Below, in pieces: positions 1-10,698 of a DNA stretch of 64,000 bases (positions are counted from its first letter, which is position 1; each line of letters begins with the position of its first letter). The notes under the pieces were generated by a model. That model saw only the letters and a list, made by a program, of their open reading frames with translations. It was not told the DNA's origin and did no database searches. Origin of the DNA: Triparma columacea (lineage: Eukaryota; Sar; Bolidophyceae; Parmales; Triparmaceae); assembly GCA_030267965.1 (NCBI GenBank), contig BRYA01000376.1, forward strand, positions 31,245-95,244, given 5' to 3'. The translations under genes were made by a program, and so were the position numbers.

Positions 1-1010
1 CTACTCCCTCCGCTGTTGCCCCCCTGCTGCGGAGACAGCGCAGAGGGCGACATGGACATGCCACACTTTACCTCTGATTCCTTTCCCGAGTTCGGGACCA
101 TGCCGGTGGTGTTGGGCACGGGGGGGGGCATGGTGCCGCCGTTTCTTCCAATAATAATCATCTTGGAGATTACCTGGTGGAGCTCGGAGGCCGTCGAGGG
201 GTTACGGGAAGCGAAGGCCGCGAGGATGTTGGGTCCGTAGTCCATGATCTTCTCCACCTTGAACTGGTAAACTTGGGATTTACTGTCATACGTCTTGCTC
301 TTGACCTGGGTGACGTTGAAGCCCCTGCACGATGGGGTCATGAGGTCCTGGTAGAAGTCCACTCTGAGTTTGACTAGGTACATCCTTTCCTTTTCGTTGT
401 GGTACGGGTTCTCCATCCAATCCTTGTAGTCCTCCTGGGACCGGAAGAGGAGGAGGGAGCAGGGCCTCTGCCAGGCCCAGAAAGAGCCCTCCTTCCACTT
501 CTTCATTATTATGGTGCGCATGGAGGTGCGGGACATTATGGTGCCTGACTGCACAAAGCTAGATGGGTCAGCCCTGTAACTTACACCCCCTCCCCCAACC
601 GCACCTCCAAAGGCACCCCCAGAGTTGGCGGCGGTGGAGAAGGACTGCTGAACACTAGCGGAAGGGATGGAGCTCGCCGACACGGACGAAATGCCAGTAG
701 AAGGGGGAAGGGGATGAGAGGGGGGGTGGGATCTTCCCATGTTTTGGGCTGTTGAAAAGTGCGTGCCAGTATTACTTGAAGATTGAGAGGTGACTGAATC
801 GTCAAATGCTGAAAAAGTGGGTTTCTGGTTAAATGATGCCCCGTTGCTTGTTGTGTTTTGTGGTCCCGCTCCAAAAGCCGCAAAATCTGACGAGAACTCT
901 TGGTTGCTTGAGCCGCCTGAGCCAGACTGGAATCCTGATTGGAACGATGAGCTCCCATTGTTACTACTCTCAAACGCGCTAGCGAACCGAGGATCAACAA
1001 AGCCCTCCAT
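1..1010 (-). CDS. Unknown protein, N-terminal part (cut by window edge)
   Basis: I do not recognise this protein. The frame opens at the ATG whose A is at 1010 and stays open for 336 codons to the window edge, so the C-terminus is missing. Residues 1 to about 150 are low-complexity (Ser, Gly, Asn, Gln, Phe), with FxSGFQSG-like repeats. The following ~110 residues look like a folded domain rich in Trp, Lys and aromatics (KKWKEGSFWAWQRP, then EDYKDWMENPYH) and end in a basic/hydrophobic stretch (SKMIIIGRNGG). The domain could be PH-like, but that is only an impression. Two longer overlapping frames on both strands are rejected because this frame alone gives continuous protein-like sequence with in-phase methionines at 536, 506 and 131. 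It is divergent from the membrane-protein gene at 1363. Confidence 0.6.
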   Translation of the reverse strand, partial: MEGFVDPRFASAFESSNNGSSSFQSGFQSGSGGSSNQEFSSDFAAFGAGPQNTTSNGASFNQKPTFSAFDDSVTSQSSSNTGTHFSTAQNMGRSHPPSHPLPPSTGISSVSASSIPSASVQQSFSTAANSGGAFGGAVGGGGVSYRADPSSFVQSGTIMSRTSMRTIIMKKWKEGSFWAWQRPCSLLLFRSQEDYKDWMENPYHNEKERMYLVKLRVDFYQDLMTPSCRGFNVTQVKSKTYDSKSQVYQFKVEKIMDYGPNILAAFASRNPSTASELHQVISKMIIIGRNGGTMPPPVPNTTGMVPNSGKESEVKCGMSMSPSALSPQQGGNSGGS

Positions 1011-1362
1011 TGTGCTCTTTTCACTTTTTTCCCTTGTCGGCTTTTCGGCCTTCATTTTTATCAATTTTTGCCTTGTCACTTTGGAGCACCCAACGTGAAG
1101 AAATACGCGTCATTGCTTGTCATACCAGTTATCTCTTTAGTCTTCTTTTTGAAGCTAAAGTCATAACAACTTCTGTCGCTCGCAGCCTTAAATCCAGCGA
1201 GCACTAATCTTGACTTTGGCTTTGGCGAACCTTTTTTCAACACCATTGCTAGTACGCCCAACTAACCACAAACGATCTAACTGCCAGCATCCTATTATCC
1301 CCAACCTACCACAAACGATCTAACTTCCAGCATCCTATTCTCCCCCCCCCATCAAGTCAGCC
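1011..1362. promoter_or_regulatory. Divergent intergenic region with a 43-bp tandem duplication
   Basis: This 352-bp stretch separates two divergent start codons. Nothing in it reads as a gene. Close to the right-hand start is a tandem duplication: a unit starting CCACAAACGATCTAACT at 1266 is repeated from 1309 (period 43), with a few substitutions. A run of Cs follows just before the ATG at 1363. Confidence 0.5.
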
Positions 1363-2834
1363 ATGTCTCGTGGCTATGACACCCTAGAATCAGGGTCAAG
1401 TCATGGCACCACCACCCACCGAGAGCTCTGTCAGGCGGCCCTCGTGCCACTTCAATCCTGGTTACTCGTTTACCCGACTTTGATCCTGAAGCTCGTTCTC
1501 ACTGCCTTGCTCTTTGCGTTTGCCCCCCTCTCTTTAATCGCTTTTGTCCAGGCCGTTATATCTATCGTCTTCCTGTACCTTGTGGTGTACAGGCGGATCG
1601 TCATGGAGGGAGTTGTCAATTTCATTGATTTAATCCGGATCCACAAGGCGGAAGAGCACAGTCCCCTTGAAGAGGTGAGGAGAGAGGACGCAGAGATGAG
1701 TGGAGAATTGCGTGCAGAGTGCAAGCAGAGTGCGTTGCACTTATGCCCACTCTCCAACGGTGCCATTCTTCTGACCCTCCATTCCATCCTGTCCCCAGTC
1801 CGTGCCCATCCAATCCCTCCACCCTCAGTACTTCTACATCCTCCAGCAATCCTGCTTCAAGGTGACAGGTGAGAATATGCGAACCCTAACACACACCCAA
1901 AATCGTCGCTCGTTAGCCAACCCTCTCCCTCTCCTCGCTTCGTTTCGTTCGTCTTAGGTGAAACCATCCTCTTCTTCTACTTCTCCATCCTCGAGCAGTT
2001 CCTCCTCACCTCCTCAAGCTCTTACCTCAACACCGTCGCCGCCTCTATCCCTTTCATAATCCTGCTCCTCGGCTCCGTAATCCTAAAGCCCCTCCTCCCC
2101 CTCAACGCCATCCGTTACGTGTGCGTCCTAGTGTCCCTTCACACGTCCTCCAACTACCTATGCAGCCTCTCCATCTTCTACCTAACCCTCGTCGTTGAGT
2201 ACGCCCTCGCGGCCTTCCTGGGTTTGACGGGTAAGATATCAATGACTAAAGAACAGTGGATCTCAACGTTATCCCTCCTCGCAGTCCTGTCCCTCGTCCC
2301 CGCGAACTTCGCGTTCTACCTAACAGACTCTAACCTAAAGCCCCTTACTGCCGACCCCGTTTACTGCATGTGCACGATGGGGGTGATGGATAACAGCCCG
2401 GACTTACCGGTTAGAAGGCTCCCGGCTTTCATATTTTTCTCCACCATGATAACCTGCAAGGTTCGTAGTTTCGTCGTCAGAAGCTCCCTATGCTAAAATT
2501 ACCCCACCTTACAGCTAAACACCCTCAAAACTCTCGCCCCCGCCCTTCCCTCTTCCAGTTCCTGATGGTGTTATGGTATTCCTCAAAGACATCCGTAACC
2601 CGTACCCTAACCCGTGTTTCAAACCTCCTTACCCCCTCCCCATCATCCTCCCCAAACGCTGTTAACTGGACCGGTGGGTCCATGCTAAGGACGGGGTACA
2701 GTAACATAATGGGAGTTATACCTGACCAAGTTGAATGGGATGATGGGGGGTGGAAATTAAGAAAGGTTGAAGGGTACTGGAGCGTTGCCGGGGTGGGGGA
2801 AGTTTACTGGAACGCTGTTAGGGATGATTATTAG
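1363..2834 (+). CDS. Multi-pass membrane protein, unknown family (4 exons)
   Basis: Exons 1363-1674, 1829-1868, 1958-2460 and 2559-2834 join in frame to 376 residues. The first two introns start GTGAG and all end AG; the third starts GTTCGT, which is weaker. Hydrophobic segments lie at about residues 35-75 (two helices), then several from about 120 to 240 (ILLLGSVIL, LCSLSIFYLTLVV, STLSLLAVLSLVPANF), suggesting six or more membrane helices. The last exon is hydrophilic with conserved-looking Trp and Gly (NWTGGSML, GYWSVAGVGEVYW). I do not recognise the family. In exon 4 a second frame also looks protein-like before it stops near 2662, so the C-terminus is less certain than the membrane core. 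Confidence 0.65.
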
Positions 2835-2947
2835 GAGCCCCGACGAACGTTTACCGGGTTAAGAGTGGAAGGCGATTTGTTGTTGTTTGCTATCTTTTTC
2901 TATTTATTTTTTGAACCGGGTTTTCCTTCTCTCCCCCCATTATCTGG

Positions 2948-4697
2948 CTATTTCTTCGTACCCGCCTTGGTCGAGTTCGACCTGTTCCTGCTCGCATATT
3001 CATGTACGCTCTCCACCCTAAAGTCCATATTAAGTTTCTCCGGTGGTACCCACCTCGGGCTTTCGATGAAGAATTCATGTATGAACGCGTCCCCCGCCGT
3101 GATCCTTTTATCCGGGTCCATCTCTAACAGTCTCTGCATAAGGTCGATGAGACTGTCTGAAACCCACGTAACATTCCTGCTGCACTGCCCCTTCATAAAG
3201 CTCTGTAGCTTGGACGCTGGTGACCTTTCCATTCGTCCCATAGTGAACTCCTTGAATTTCTTAGAGAATGGTTCCACGCTCGCCCACCCGTTTTCATCCG
3301 GTACTCCTAGCAGGTCGAAGATGGCGTTTATCTGCGTCGTTTCGTCGTGTCCTGAGAAGAGGCTCCCCCTGTTCCTGAACATTTCACCAAGTATACATCC
3401 TACCGACCATACATCAACCCCCTTCCCGTACTTATTCGCCCCCAATATAAGCTCCGGTGCCCTATACCACAGTGTCACAACGTTGAGCGTCAAACGACCC
3501 TTACCGTTCCACTCCCTAGCCAGTCCCCAGTCCGCGATTTTGAGTACCCCTTTACTAGTGACGAGTATGTTGGCGGTCTTGAGGTCGCGGTGGAGGATGT
3601 TCTTACTGTGGGTGAAGTGAAGGGCCTTGAGGAGCTGGACTGCGAACGATTTTAAGTGCGTTAACGTCAACTGGATCTCACGGGTTGTTAGGAGACCGTA
3701 AAGATCGTAAGAGCAGAACTCAAATACTAGGAAGAGCGTACTTGGGGTGTTTCCTGTGGGGGGGGTTGTTTTGGTTTTGTTATTTTGTCGGTTAGAATCG
3801 CTTTTCTTGAGGAAATTCGACGGGGTGGGGCGAGAATCCTAGAAAAAATGTTCAGCGACACAAAAAAACCGTGGAATGGGAGGTTAACCCAAACCAATAC
3901 TCTCGGCAAAGCGAAAACTACCCAAAGCCCCATCGTGTGATTTCGACCCGTTTTTAAGGGGTGCCGGTCGGGGGGGTGAAAAGACTCTGCCTGGTCGGTC
4001 GCAGGAGCGGTTAAAGCGCGACACGGAAAACACCGAAGAGGTGGCGGTTTCGTACCTTCGTACTTCATCACCAGGTCCTCAAGTTTCACTGGGAAAGGAG
4101 GAGAGCCGAGGTTGTTGCGTTGGTAAGTTTGATTGTGCGGCAAGATTATTGTGCGGCAAGATTCTCTCGTCACGGCAACTTTCGTCCATTCTCACCTAAT
4201 CCCTGTCTATTCCTCGCCTCCCCCTTATTCTTCTGAAGTTTCTTCAGTACATTAATCTCCCTAATACACGTAAGCGGGTATCCCTCATTCGGGTTCCTAA
4301 TCTGCACCGCTTTCAGCGCCACCTTTCTCTGCGTTTTCTTGTGCTTTCCTGACCAGACGATACCGTATTGGCCCTGACCTATGTGGGCCTGCTTCGTGTA
4401 TATGTCGACATCGGGGAGGAGCCGGGGACCTGGGGGAGGGAGGTTTAGGTGAAGGGAGAAACTGTCCTTCTTGGATGGAGGAGGGGTGCGGGAGGAGGAG
4501 TAGGAGGAGGGAGTTCGAGGGGCGACTTGATTACCTCTTTCACTGGTATGTTTTGATGTTGATGTGGACGATGATGATGACGCCTGTGGTGCCCTGCCCT
4601 TGGATGTAGGAGGAAGGGGTACAGGAGGTGGTGATGAGGGGGGCGGGGGCTTTTTCCTCTTTCTCGAGGACTGCTGACTATTTCTTCTTTGGTTGTT

Positions 4698-4754
<57 letters not shown>

Positions 4755-4788
4755 ATTGTTGTTATTGTTGTTATTTCTTCTGTTAGGG

Positions 4789-4829
<41 letters not shown>

Positions 4830-5219
4830 GCTATTCCTATTCCTCCCCCCCCCTCCTCCTCCTCCTCCTCCTCCACCTCCTCTACCATTGTTGTTGTTTC
4901 TTCTGTTGTGGCTATTGTTGGTATTAGGGTTATTGTTGTTGTGGTTCTTGTTGTTGTTGTGGTGAAAGTTAGGGTTATTTGGACGAGGGTTATGGTTATA
5001 AGTTTGGTTTTTAGCTTGATTTTTAGTTTGGTCACTTTGACTAGCCATTTGACTAGCATGATGAGGTGGTGGATTGGGTGTTGGATGGGGTTGTGGATGG
5101 GGTTGTGGATGAGGTGGTTTCTGGTTTGAGGGGTTATGATTTGAGGGGTTGTCTGGTCGATTGTGTGTTTGTTGTGGATTCATTTTCTTATTCTGTCGTT
5201 GATTATTTTGTGTAGACAT
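2948..5219 (-). CDS. Cyclin-dependent kinase with poly-Asn N-terminus (CDK9/CDK12-like)
   Basis: Exons 5219-4196, 4088-4056 (a 33-bp microexon) and 3753-2948 join to 620 residues. Residues 1 to ~270 are disordered, with long Asn runs near 130-142 and 146-176, a Gly run and Pro/Ser stretches. The kinase domain follows: glycine loop GQGQYGIV, a cyclin-binding helix PLTCIREI (PITAIRE-type), HRDLK near 408, a DWG in place of DFG (IADWGLA), the activation-loop Thr before VVTLWYRAPE, and DVWSVGCI. The DWG is seen directly. The helix variant and long N-terminus resemble transcription-type CDKs (CDK9/CDK12 group), which phosphorylate the RNA polymerase II tail; this is inference. The microexon restores the region between REINVLKKL and FLVFEFC and is needed for the frame. 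It is divergent from the armadillo gene. Confidence 0.9.
4686..4830 (+). repeat. TTG/AAC trinucleotide microsatellite encoding poly-Asn
   Basis: Two almost uninterrupted runs of TTG (about 4690-4780 and 4793-4830) read as AAC/AAT on the minus strand and encode the Asn tracts of the kinase. A CCT/GGA run follows at about 4852-4880 and encodes the Gly tract. Such runs are prone to length change, so the exact repeat number may be uncertain in the assembly. Confidence 0.9.
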
Positions 5220-5719
5220 TGTATTATATTGTATTCGCTACTATAATGTGTGTACCTGTGTAGTTGATTTGTACGTAGATATGTTTATTGAGGAATATTT
5301 GTGTACTTAACTTTGGAAGCGGGATGAGGATCAATCTGTTTACCTCTCCTCCTCCTTTCTTCAACTATTTATAACCACAAAATGTGATATACAATACTTG
5401 TATGTATAGATATGTCTATAATACTAATATATATCGTTTTAGAAATCAGCAGGAGGTACAAATGAACCCAAAGGGAAGAGCTGAGCGAAGTCCAAAGGGA
5501 GGAAGGATTTTGCCAAACTCTCACCAAAAGAGAGAAATAACAATCAGAGAGGAGATTATAGGCTACAACGGAGGTGCTATGGCGAACAATCTTATGTTGA
5601 GGCCAAAACGAGGGAGTTTAACTAATGTTGTTTTGTGAAGATAGTTTCGAGGAAGGGAGGGAAGGCATCGAAAAGGAGTCCAAGAAAAGAGAAACAAACT
5701 TCTTGAAAATTCTGAGGTT
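5220..5719. promoter_or_regulatory. Divergent intergenic region, no gene seen
   Basis: This 500-bp A/T-richer stretch lies between the divergent kinase and armadillo start codons. An 84-codon frame at 5384-5638 has no recognisable features and a poor coding look, so I treat the region as promoter and 5' untranslated sequence for both genes. Confidence 0.5.
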
Positions 5720-6844
5720 ATGGGATCGAGCGAGAGCAAACGAAGTGAGCGGGATGAGATAAGTTTCGAGGAAGATGAAGAAGGTACGTCTGTCTTGGCC
5801 TCATCCGCTTGTGCAAACCTTAAAATCTTGACTAGGTTCCAAAACCTCCTTCCTTACCCCCCCCTTTTTCTTCCACTTCCGACAACCCCCGCGTCCTCAG
5901 AGTTAACGGACGAGCTTCGTGTTCAGTTGACCCGTCTCGTAGCCTACGCCGAGTCCGCCGACGTCTCCCTCCAGCAGGAGGTCGCCGAGAAGCTTGCGAA
6001 CGAGGCCGTGAAGCCCAGCAGGCAGCGTCAGATCGTTGACGTCGGGGGCCTCCGCCTGCTCCTCCCGCTCACGCAGAGCGTGGACATGGAGGTGAGGAGG
6101 CTGGCGGCTCACGCGCTGGCGAACCTGAGCGTTAATGCGGAGAACCAGATAACCATGGCGGGGGAGGGGGGGATTGACATGCTCGTGGACCTGCTGCAGA
6201 GCGAGGGGATCAATGCTGAGGCCGTGCATAGGCAGGCGTCAAAGGCGCTGGCTAACCTGGGCGTCAATGCCGTTAACAAGGAGAAGGTGAGAGGCGGTAA
6301 AACTGAATGGCGTAAACAACCATTTTTTGTTGAACGCAGAAGAAGACTCAACTTACACACTCACGCGACGCCTTCCACCGGCCCGCTTCTCTCTCCGCTT
6401 CGCTCTCCGCTTCGCTCTCCTTGCGCTCTCCCTTGCTCGCTTCCCGCTTTCCACTCGCAGGTCCGAGAAGCCGATGGCATCCCCCCCTTGATCTACCTTG
6501 CAAAGTCCGACAATATATCCGTGAGCGTCGAGGCCATCGCCGCCCTCGCGAACCTCGCTGTCGACGACACGAACGAGGTCGACATCGCCCGGTTAGGGGG
6601 CCTGGAACCCATCCTCGACGGGGCCAGCAGCTCACATCTAGACCTACAGTCACAGTCTGCAAGGGCACTAAGGAACCTCTCCGTACACCCGGATAATAAG
6701 ATAGCCATCAGGAAACTAAATGGGGTGCAGACACTTAGGGAACTTGTTAGATCTACTGAAGATGATAGAATTAGGATGCAGGCCAGTAGGGCGCTGTCTA
6801 ACCTTGAGACGGAGATGGATGAGGAGATGCATTCCCACAAGTGA
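5720..6844 (+). CDS. Armadillo-repeat protein with N-terminal myristoylation-like start
   Basis: Exons 5720-5783, 5901-6286 and 6461-6844 give 277 residues. The start MGSSESK is a good match to an N-myristoylation signal (Gly2, Ser6), so membrane attachment is likely by inference. The rest is armadillo repeats: ALANLSVNAENQ, ALANLGVNAVNKE, AIAALANLAVDD and ARALRNLSVHPDN are successive repeat cores, giving about five repeats (vacuolar Vac8-like in style). Both introns are multiples of three (117 and 174 bp) and contain no in-frame stop, so unspliced message would also be translatable to 374 residues. I favour splicing because the intron translations are low-complexity and both ends are canonical. 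AATAAA at 6898-6903 may be the poly(A) signal. Confidence 0.82.
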   Translation: MGSSESKRSERDEISFEEDEEGTSVLASSACANLKILTRFQNLLPYPPLFLPLPTTPASSELTDELRVQLTRLVAYAESADVSLQQEVAEKLANEAVKPSRQRQIVDVGGLRLLLPLTQSVDMEVRRLAAHALANLSVNAENQITMAGEGGIDMLVDLLQSEGINAEAVHRQASKALANLGVNAVNKEKVRGGKTEWRKQPFFVERRRRLNLHTHATPSTGPLLSPLRSPLRSPCALPCSLPAFHSQVREADGIPPLIYLAKSDNISVSVEAIAALANLAVDDTNEVDIARLGGLEPILDGASSSHLDLQSQSARALRNLSVHPDNKIAIRKLNGVQTLRELVRSTEDDRIRMQASRALSNLETEMDEEMHSHK

Positions 6845-6967
6845 TAAGAGAGGGTGGCATAAACGAACTAAGAAAGCTCCGCATCTTCGAATTTTTCAAT
6901 AAAATATAATATTGGGTTATTAGTGATGCCATTTACCGGCCTAACTAAACATTCCCTCTCCCCCCCC

Positions 6968-8841
6968 TCACCCTATCGCTTCCATCCTCCCTTCCTCGTC
7001 AACCGTGTAGTAACTAACGGTGGGATAGTGTTGTCTCATCGTCGCTTGTATATGGCTCCGCCCCCTGCAGCAGGTGGGGGGGGAGTTACCGCAGCATAGC
7101 CTCTCGTCGCAGTCGTCCCAAAGGACCCTTTCTAAGGTAGGAGGCGAAGATCCCTCCTCCTCCGCAGCACCACCCACCTCCTCCACAGAATCACCCCCCG
7201 ACCCCCAGCAGCTAGCCTTAAGAATGTCAGCCACGCCCTGCTGGTATTTTGCCTCGTCGCTCCCCATAACCTGAGACTGGCTCAATATCTCCCTATACAA
7301 TATCCCCGGGTGCGGTACTAGGTCCCCAAAGTCAACCTCCCCTCCCTCGTCCTCCTCCACCTCCCTCGCCCACGGTACGAATATGCCGCCCTCCAATTTC
7401 GCCGCCTCCGGCATGGATCCCTCGTCCGGTCCGAACCACATTACGTATCGTCTGTCAACAGAGCCGTCGTCAGCGAACTTACCGAGGGCAGCGTTGGCAG
7501 AGAGGATCTCCTCGTCCATGAATGTCTTGTAGACGATGCTTGGGGGGGACCTGTTTATGCTCGATATAGAGACGTACCTAACCTCATAGTTCTCGGGCTC
7601 CCCAACGTAGGGTGAGGAGTAAAGGGAAACCGTGGACACTGGTAGGACCCCGCTTAGACGGGACCATAGGCTTGAAGACTTTGAAGGTTTTACCTGCTCA
7701 ACGCACCCGTACAAGTAGGTGGCGTCCTTGTTCCTGAACTCCCCGTTCATCTTGCTATTAGGTGGTAGGAACATGTTGTTGTCCGTGTTTGGTTCGAGCA
7801 TGCAGTCCTTCCCAGGTTGCAAGCCCTGGTCGTACTCCTTGAAGCTGTCGGACCGGCCGTGGACGCAGTAGGGGAGGGTCTGCATGAGGCCGCCCTTAGC
7901 GTTCGTCCTCTTTAGGGCGGGGGGGCATACCCAGCCCCAACGTTTGGCCTGGTCCATGGCCTCGGATGAGGAGAGGGTGGACCCGAAGCAGGAGTCAAGT
8001 ATGGGGGACATCTTGTTCTTGAACGTGTCGGAGGACTCGGGGAAAGGCTCGGGGTCGTAGAAGCGTAGGAAGAGGAAGAAGAACCCGCTCCTTTTGTTGA
8101 TGGGGAGGGCGGCCAGCTCGTTGATGAAACCGTTGTCGTCGTAACGACCCCCGTGGGCGGTTATGCGCACGTCGAACGCGCCGTTAGGCTCCCTGAACTC
8201 CCCCGCCGTAGCGTTCGCGTAGACGTTCGAGTTCGACATGTACTCCGTCCTCACCTGGTAGTCCCTGACAGAGTCCACGGAGGCAGCGACGTTGTCGTAG
8301 GTCTGGAGGGAGAAGTAACGGACGTAGGGGAGCTGGGGACCGTTGAGGACGAACTCGTCGTGCTTGTTGAAGTAGACGAGCATGGCCTGGTAGACAGAGT
8401 TCTGGTCTGGGAATGCCACATTCCAAGCGGATGTGGGGGAAGATAATTGAGAGTACTGATACCGCCAGGAACAGTAGGGGTACTTTACGTAGGTGTCCTT
8501 GGTGTCGAGATCCTCCGGGAGGTAGTCGTCCAAGTACTGCGGGGAGGCGATGGGATGGGGGTTAATTTCCCATCATGATGTCAGCAGTTGAGAGGTTCGA
8601 AGATCCCCCTACAATAACATCTCACCTCAAGGGGTTCTATTCCCTGGAGCTCTGCATCCCTAAGAATAAACGCGCAGACTAAATCGCTAGTGTCCTCGTG
8701 CCGCGACAGACACGACCTCATGAATTTATCATTGACTGACGCCTGAGCACTCCCACGGAGTTGCTGGAAATACTGCGCTGGATAGTCAGAACTGGCAGAT
8801 ATGACAGCCGGAAAGAGTAGAAGAGGTAAAATATTATGCAT
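6968..8841 (-). CDS. Secreted protein of ~594 residues, DUF1254/DUF1214-like start
   Basis: Exons 8841-8626 and 8536-6968 join in phase 0. The first exon encodes a signal peptide (MHNILPLLLFPAVISA) and a short Cys-containing segment. The body contains QLPYVRYFSLQTYDN and a later region with TAHGGRYDD; this aromatic pattern recalls DUF1254/DUF1214 proteins, but I cannot confirm it. The protein has many Cys (for example RLCCGNSPPTCCRG near the C-terminus), fitting disulfide bonding in the secretory route. It is convergent with the armadillo gene (123 bp between stops). The larger exon alone would start at an internal Met; the two-exon model is preferred because it adds a clear signal peptide and a clean CCCCGCAG-like acceptor. 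Confidence 0.65.
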
Positions 8842-9423
8842 TAATCCCTATGTTGTGCACGACGGGGACGGTGAGATGGATGTTTTTGAGGGATAAAGGG
8901 AGTGTCACAAGAGGGAATTCTGGCAAGGTTGGGCTGAAATCTCTGTTTGTTGCGTCCATCGAAGCCATAACCTAGCACCCGCGAGTGGTCGCGCTGGAGG
9001 GGATAGAGAGCCTAAGAGCGGACTCGATGAGGTCGTAAACATCAATCTTACCATTCCCTCGTACGTTTTTTTGAGTCGCCGCTTTGGAGAAAGGTTCTCA
9101 TTTCTCATTTTATTTTCCCCCTACTTTGGACCTTTGATTGAGCTCGCATTTCGCCTCAAAGTCCAACAAAATTAGGTGCGCTTGGTTGCGTACTTGCTTG
9201 CTGGGTTGTCTTAATCTCTCGTCTCTGCTCTCAATTTGATTTCCTTCTTCCCTTCGTTTCAATTCATTCGGTGGGGGTGTCCCATTCTCCTGGAGGAGGA
9301 CAAGCGGCGGGTTGTTTGGGGCATTGCCGCTCCTGTTCCGGCAGAGGGCCGGGTAGAGAGTTAACCCTGAACGCTTCTTGCCAACCTCATCCCCCCCCTT
9401 CGCCCACCCTCCCCCAAGCAGAT
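8842..9423. promoter_or_regulatory. Divergent intergenic region, possible 5' leader intron of IFT22
   Basis: No gene is supported here. A CCCCCAAGCAG sequence ends two bases before the IFT22 ATG triplet region and may be the acceptor of a leader intron. A 67-codon minus-strand frame at 8905-9108 shows no domain and is rejected. Confidence 0.4.
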
Positions 9424-10078
9424 ATGGTCAAGCTCCTCATAGCAGGTCCCAAACAGGCCGGTAAAACCTCAATCGCCAATTTCCTCTCCGATAGTAGCCG
9501 CGCTAAGATCGGGGACGCGGGCGCCCCATACGAGCCCACCGCAGGGTGCAGAATTCTAGAGTTTGACGCTTCAAATGGAGGTGAGGGAGTAAGCGGTGGC
9601 GGAAATGAGCGGTTAAGAGAGTAACTAATAAACGATCCCCCCCATTCCCCCCTTTCCACCTCCCCCCACACCGGTCTCAGCCTCCGTTGAGCTTTGGGAC
9701 GTGTCTGGCGACCAGCAGTACGAGTCCTGCTGGCCCGCGATAACCCAGGGCGTTACATCCCTCGGTGCTCCCTCCTCAACTTCCCCCGTCGACGGGGTAA
9801 TCCTCGTCTACAACCCCGAGTTCCCTACCCACGACACCGAGGTGGGCCTCTGGTACGACGCGTTTGTGAAGAACTGCGACCTCCCAGACTCCAAGTGCCT
9901 GGTTTTCACGCACAGGGGGGACCCGAAGGGGGGGTTCAGGAGCAGGCCGCCACCGAAGCTGGAGGGGTGCGTGGTGCACAATACGACGTTCTCGAGCACG
10001 ATGGAGATCAGGGAACACTTTGAGAACTTCCTTCAAGGGGCGGTGGGGGGGGGGGGGGGAGGGATGAGGAGGAAATAG
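9424..10078 (+). CDS. IFT22: Intraflagellar transport protein 22 (IFT22/RABL5), small GTPase-like
   Basis: Exons 9424-9580 and 9681-10078 give 184 residues, the usual IFT22 length (about 185). IFT22 is a Rab-like subunit of the IFT-B complex that moves cargo along the axoneme. The P-loop GPKQAGKT (residues 8-15) and TSIANFLSD match the family, followed by EPTAGCRILEF and SVELWDVSGDQQYESCW, where the switch region carries DVSGD as in IFT22, and DGVILVYNPE. The usual Ras-type NKxD is replaced, here around CLVFTHRGD, as expected for this divergent GTPase. A poly-Gly tail precedes the stop. Its presence implies that the organism builds flagella at some stage. It is convergent with the HAD gene. 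Confidence 0.9.
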
Positions 10079-10209
10079 AACAGAAAATAAAAGGTATGGG
10101 AAAGGATCTCCTGACCGAACAACGCTGGAACGTGTGTGTAAAATAATAGCAGCAGAGCCATTGAGGAAAATAAAGCATATATAATTACAAAAAAACGGGT
10201 GTGTGAGTG

Positions 10210-10698
10210 TCACCCCCCCGTTCTTAAATGTTCCAGTGCTTCGTCCACATCTCTCTCACTCAGTCCGCTCTCTGGGTTGCACTTGATGAACTTTGCGTCA
10301 GTTATCTCCTCAATTTCCTTGAGGTTGAGATCATCTAAAATGACCTTGGGTGCCTCTGTGGGGTTTTCGGAAAGGTAAGAAGCGATCTCCCTGACCCTCA
10401 CGGCCTCCCGGCTCTCTCCGCATTTGCGGGTGTTGTCGAGGGTGGAGAATACAGGCGTAAAGCCCTTGATGGTGGAGCCCCTCTCCAGGCCCACCTTGGC
10501 GAAGTGGTCGTGAAGGACTTCCATGTAGCTCTCATCCCTCCTCCAGGTGCTGCTTATCACTACGCAAGCTCCTGTGGAGGTGATAAGGTGGGCGAGGCGC
10601 TTTACTAACTTGGGATGGAGAGTGGAAGGGTGGGCGGTGAACATCATATCTGTATTGAGGACCCCATCTATGTCGAGGAAAATGATGGGTTGTTGCAT
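10210..10698 (-). CDS. HAD-superfamily hydrolase-like protein (Swiss Army Knife RNA-repair HAD type)
   Basis: This single-exon protein has 162 residues. It starts with the HAD nucleophile motif FLDIDGVLN (residues 7-15), has a motif II Ser/Thr in VVISSTWRR, and motif III/IV acidic residues in VILDDLN near residue 120. This compact layout without a large cap resembles the HAD domain found in Swiss Army Knife RNA repair proteins and small stand-alone phosphatases. Substrate is unknown; a phosphatase acting on nucleic-acid ends or small phospho-compounds is an inference. No targeting peptide is visible, so it is probably cytosolic or nuclear. Confidence 0.82.
   Translation of the reverse strand: MQQPIIFLDIDGVLNTDMMFTAHPSTLHPKLVKRLAHLITSTGACVVISSTWRRDESYMEVLHDHFAKVGLERGSTIKGFTPVFSTLDNTRKCGESREAVRVREIASYLSENPTEAPKVILDDLNLKEIEEITDAKFIKCNPESGLSERDVDEALEHLRTGG

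Noticed and set aside
2865..3620. 251-codon plus-strand open frame
   Set aside because: It is antisense to the catalytic core of the CDK and has no domain of its own.
4689..5129. Plus-strand frames of poly-Val or poly-Leu
   Set aside because: They are the complementary reading of the (TTG)n repeat that encodes the Asn tracts of the kinase.
5384..5638. 84-codon frame between kinase and armadillo genes
   Set aside because: There is no homologous look, no splice signals and no domain; it lies in the divergent promoter.
8905..9108. 67-codon minus-strand frame upstream of IFT22
   Set aside because: There are no recognisable features; it probably lies in the 5' region of the divergent pair.
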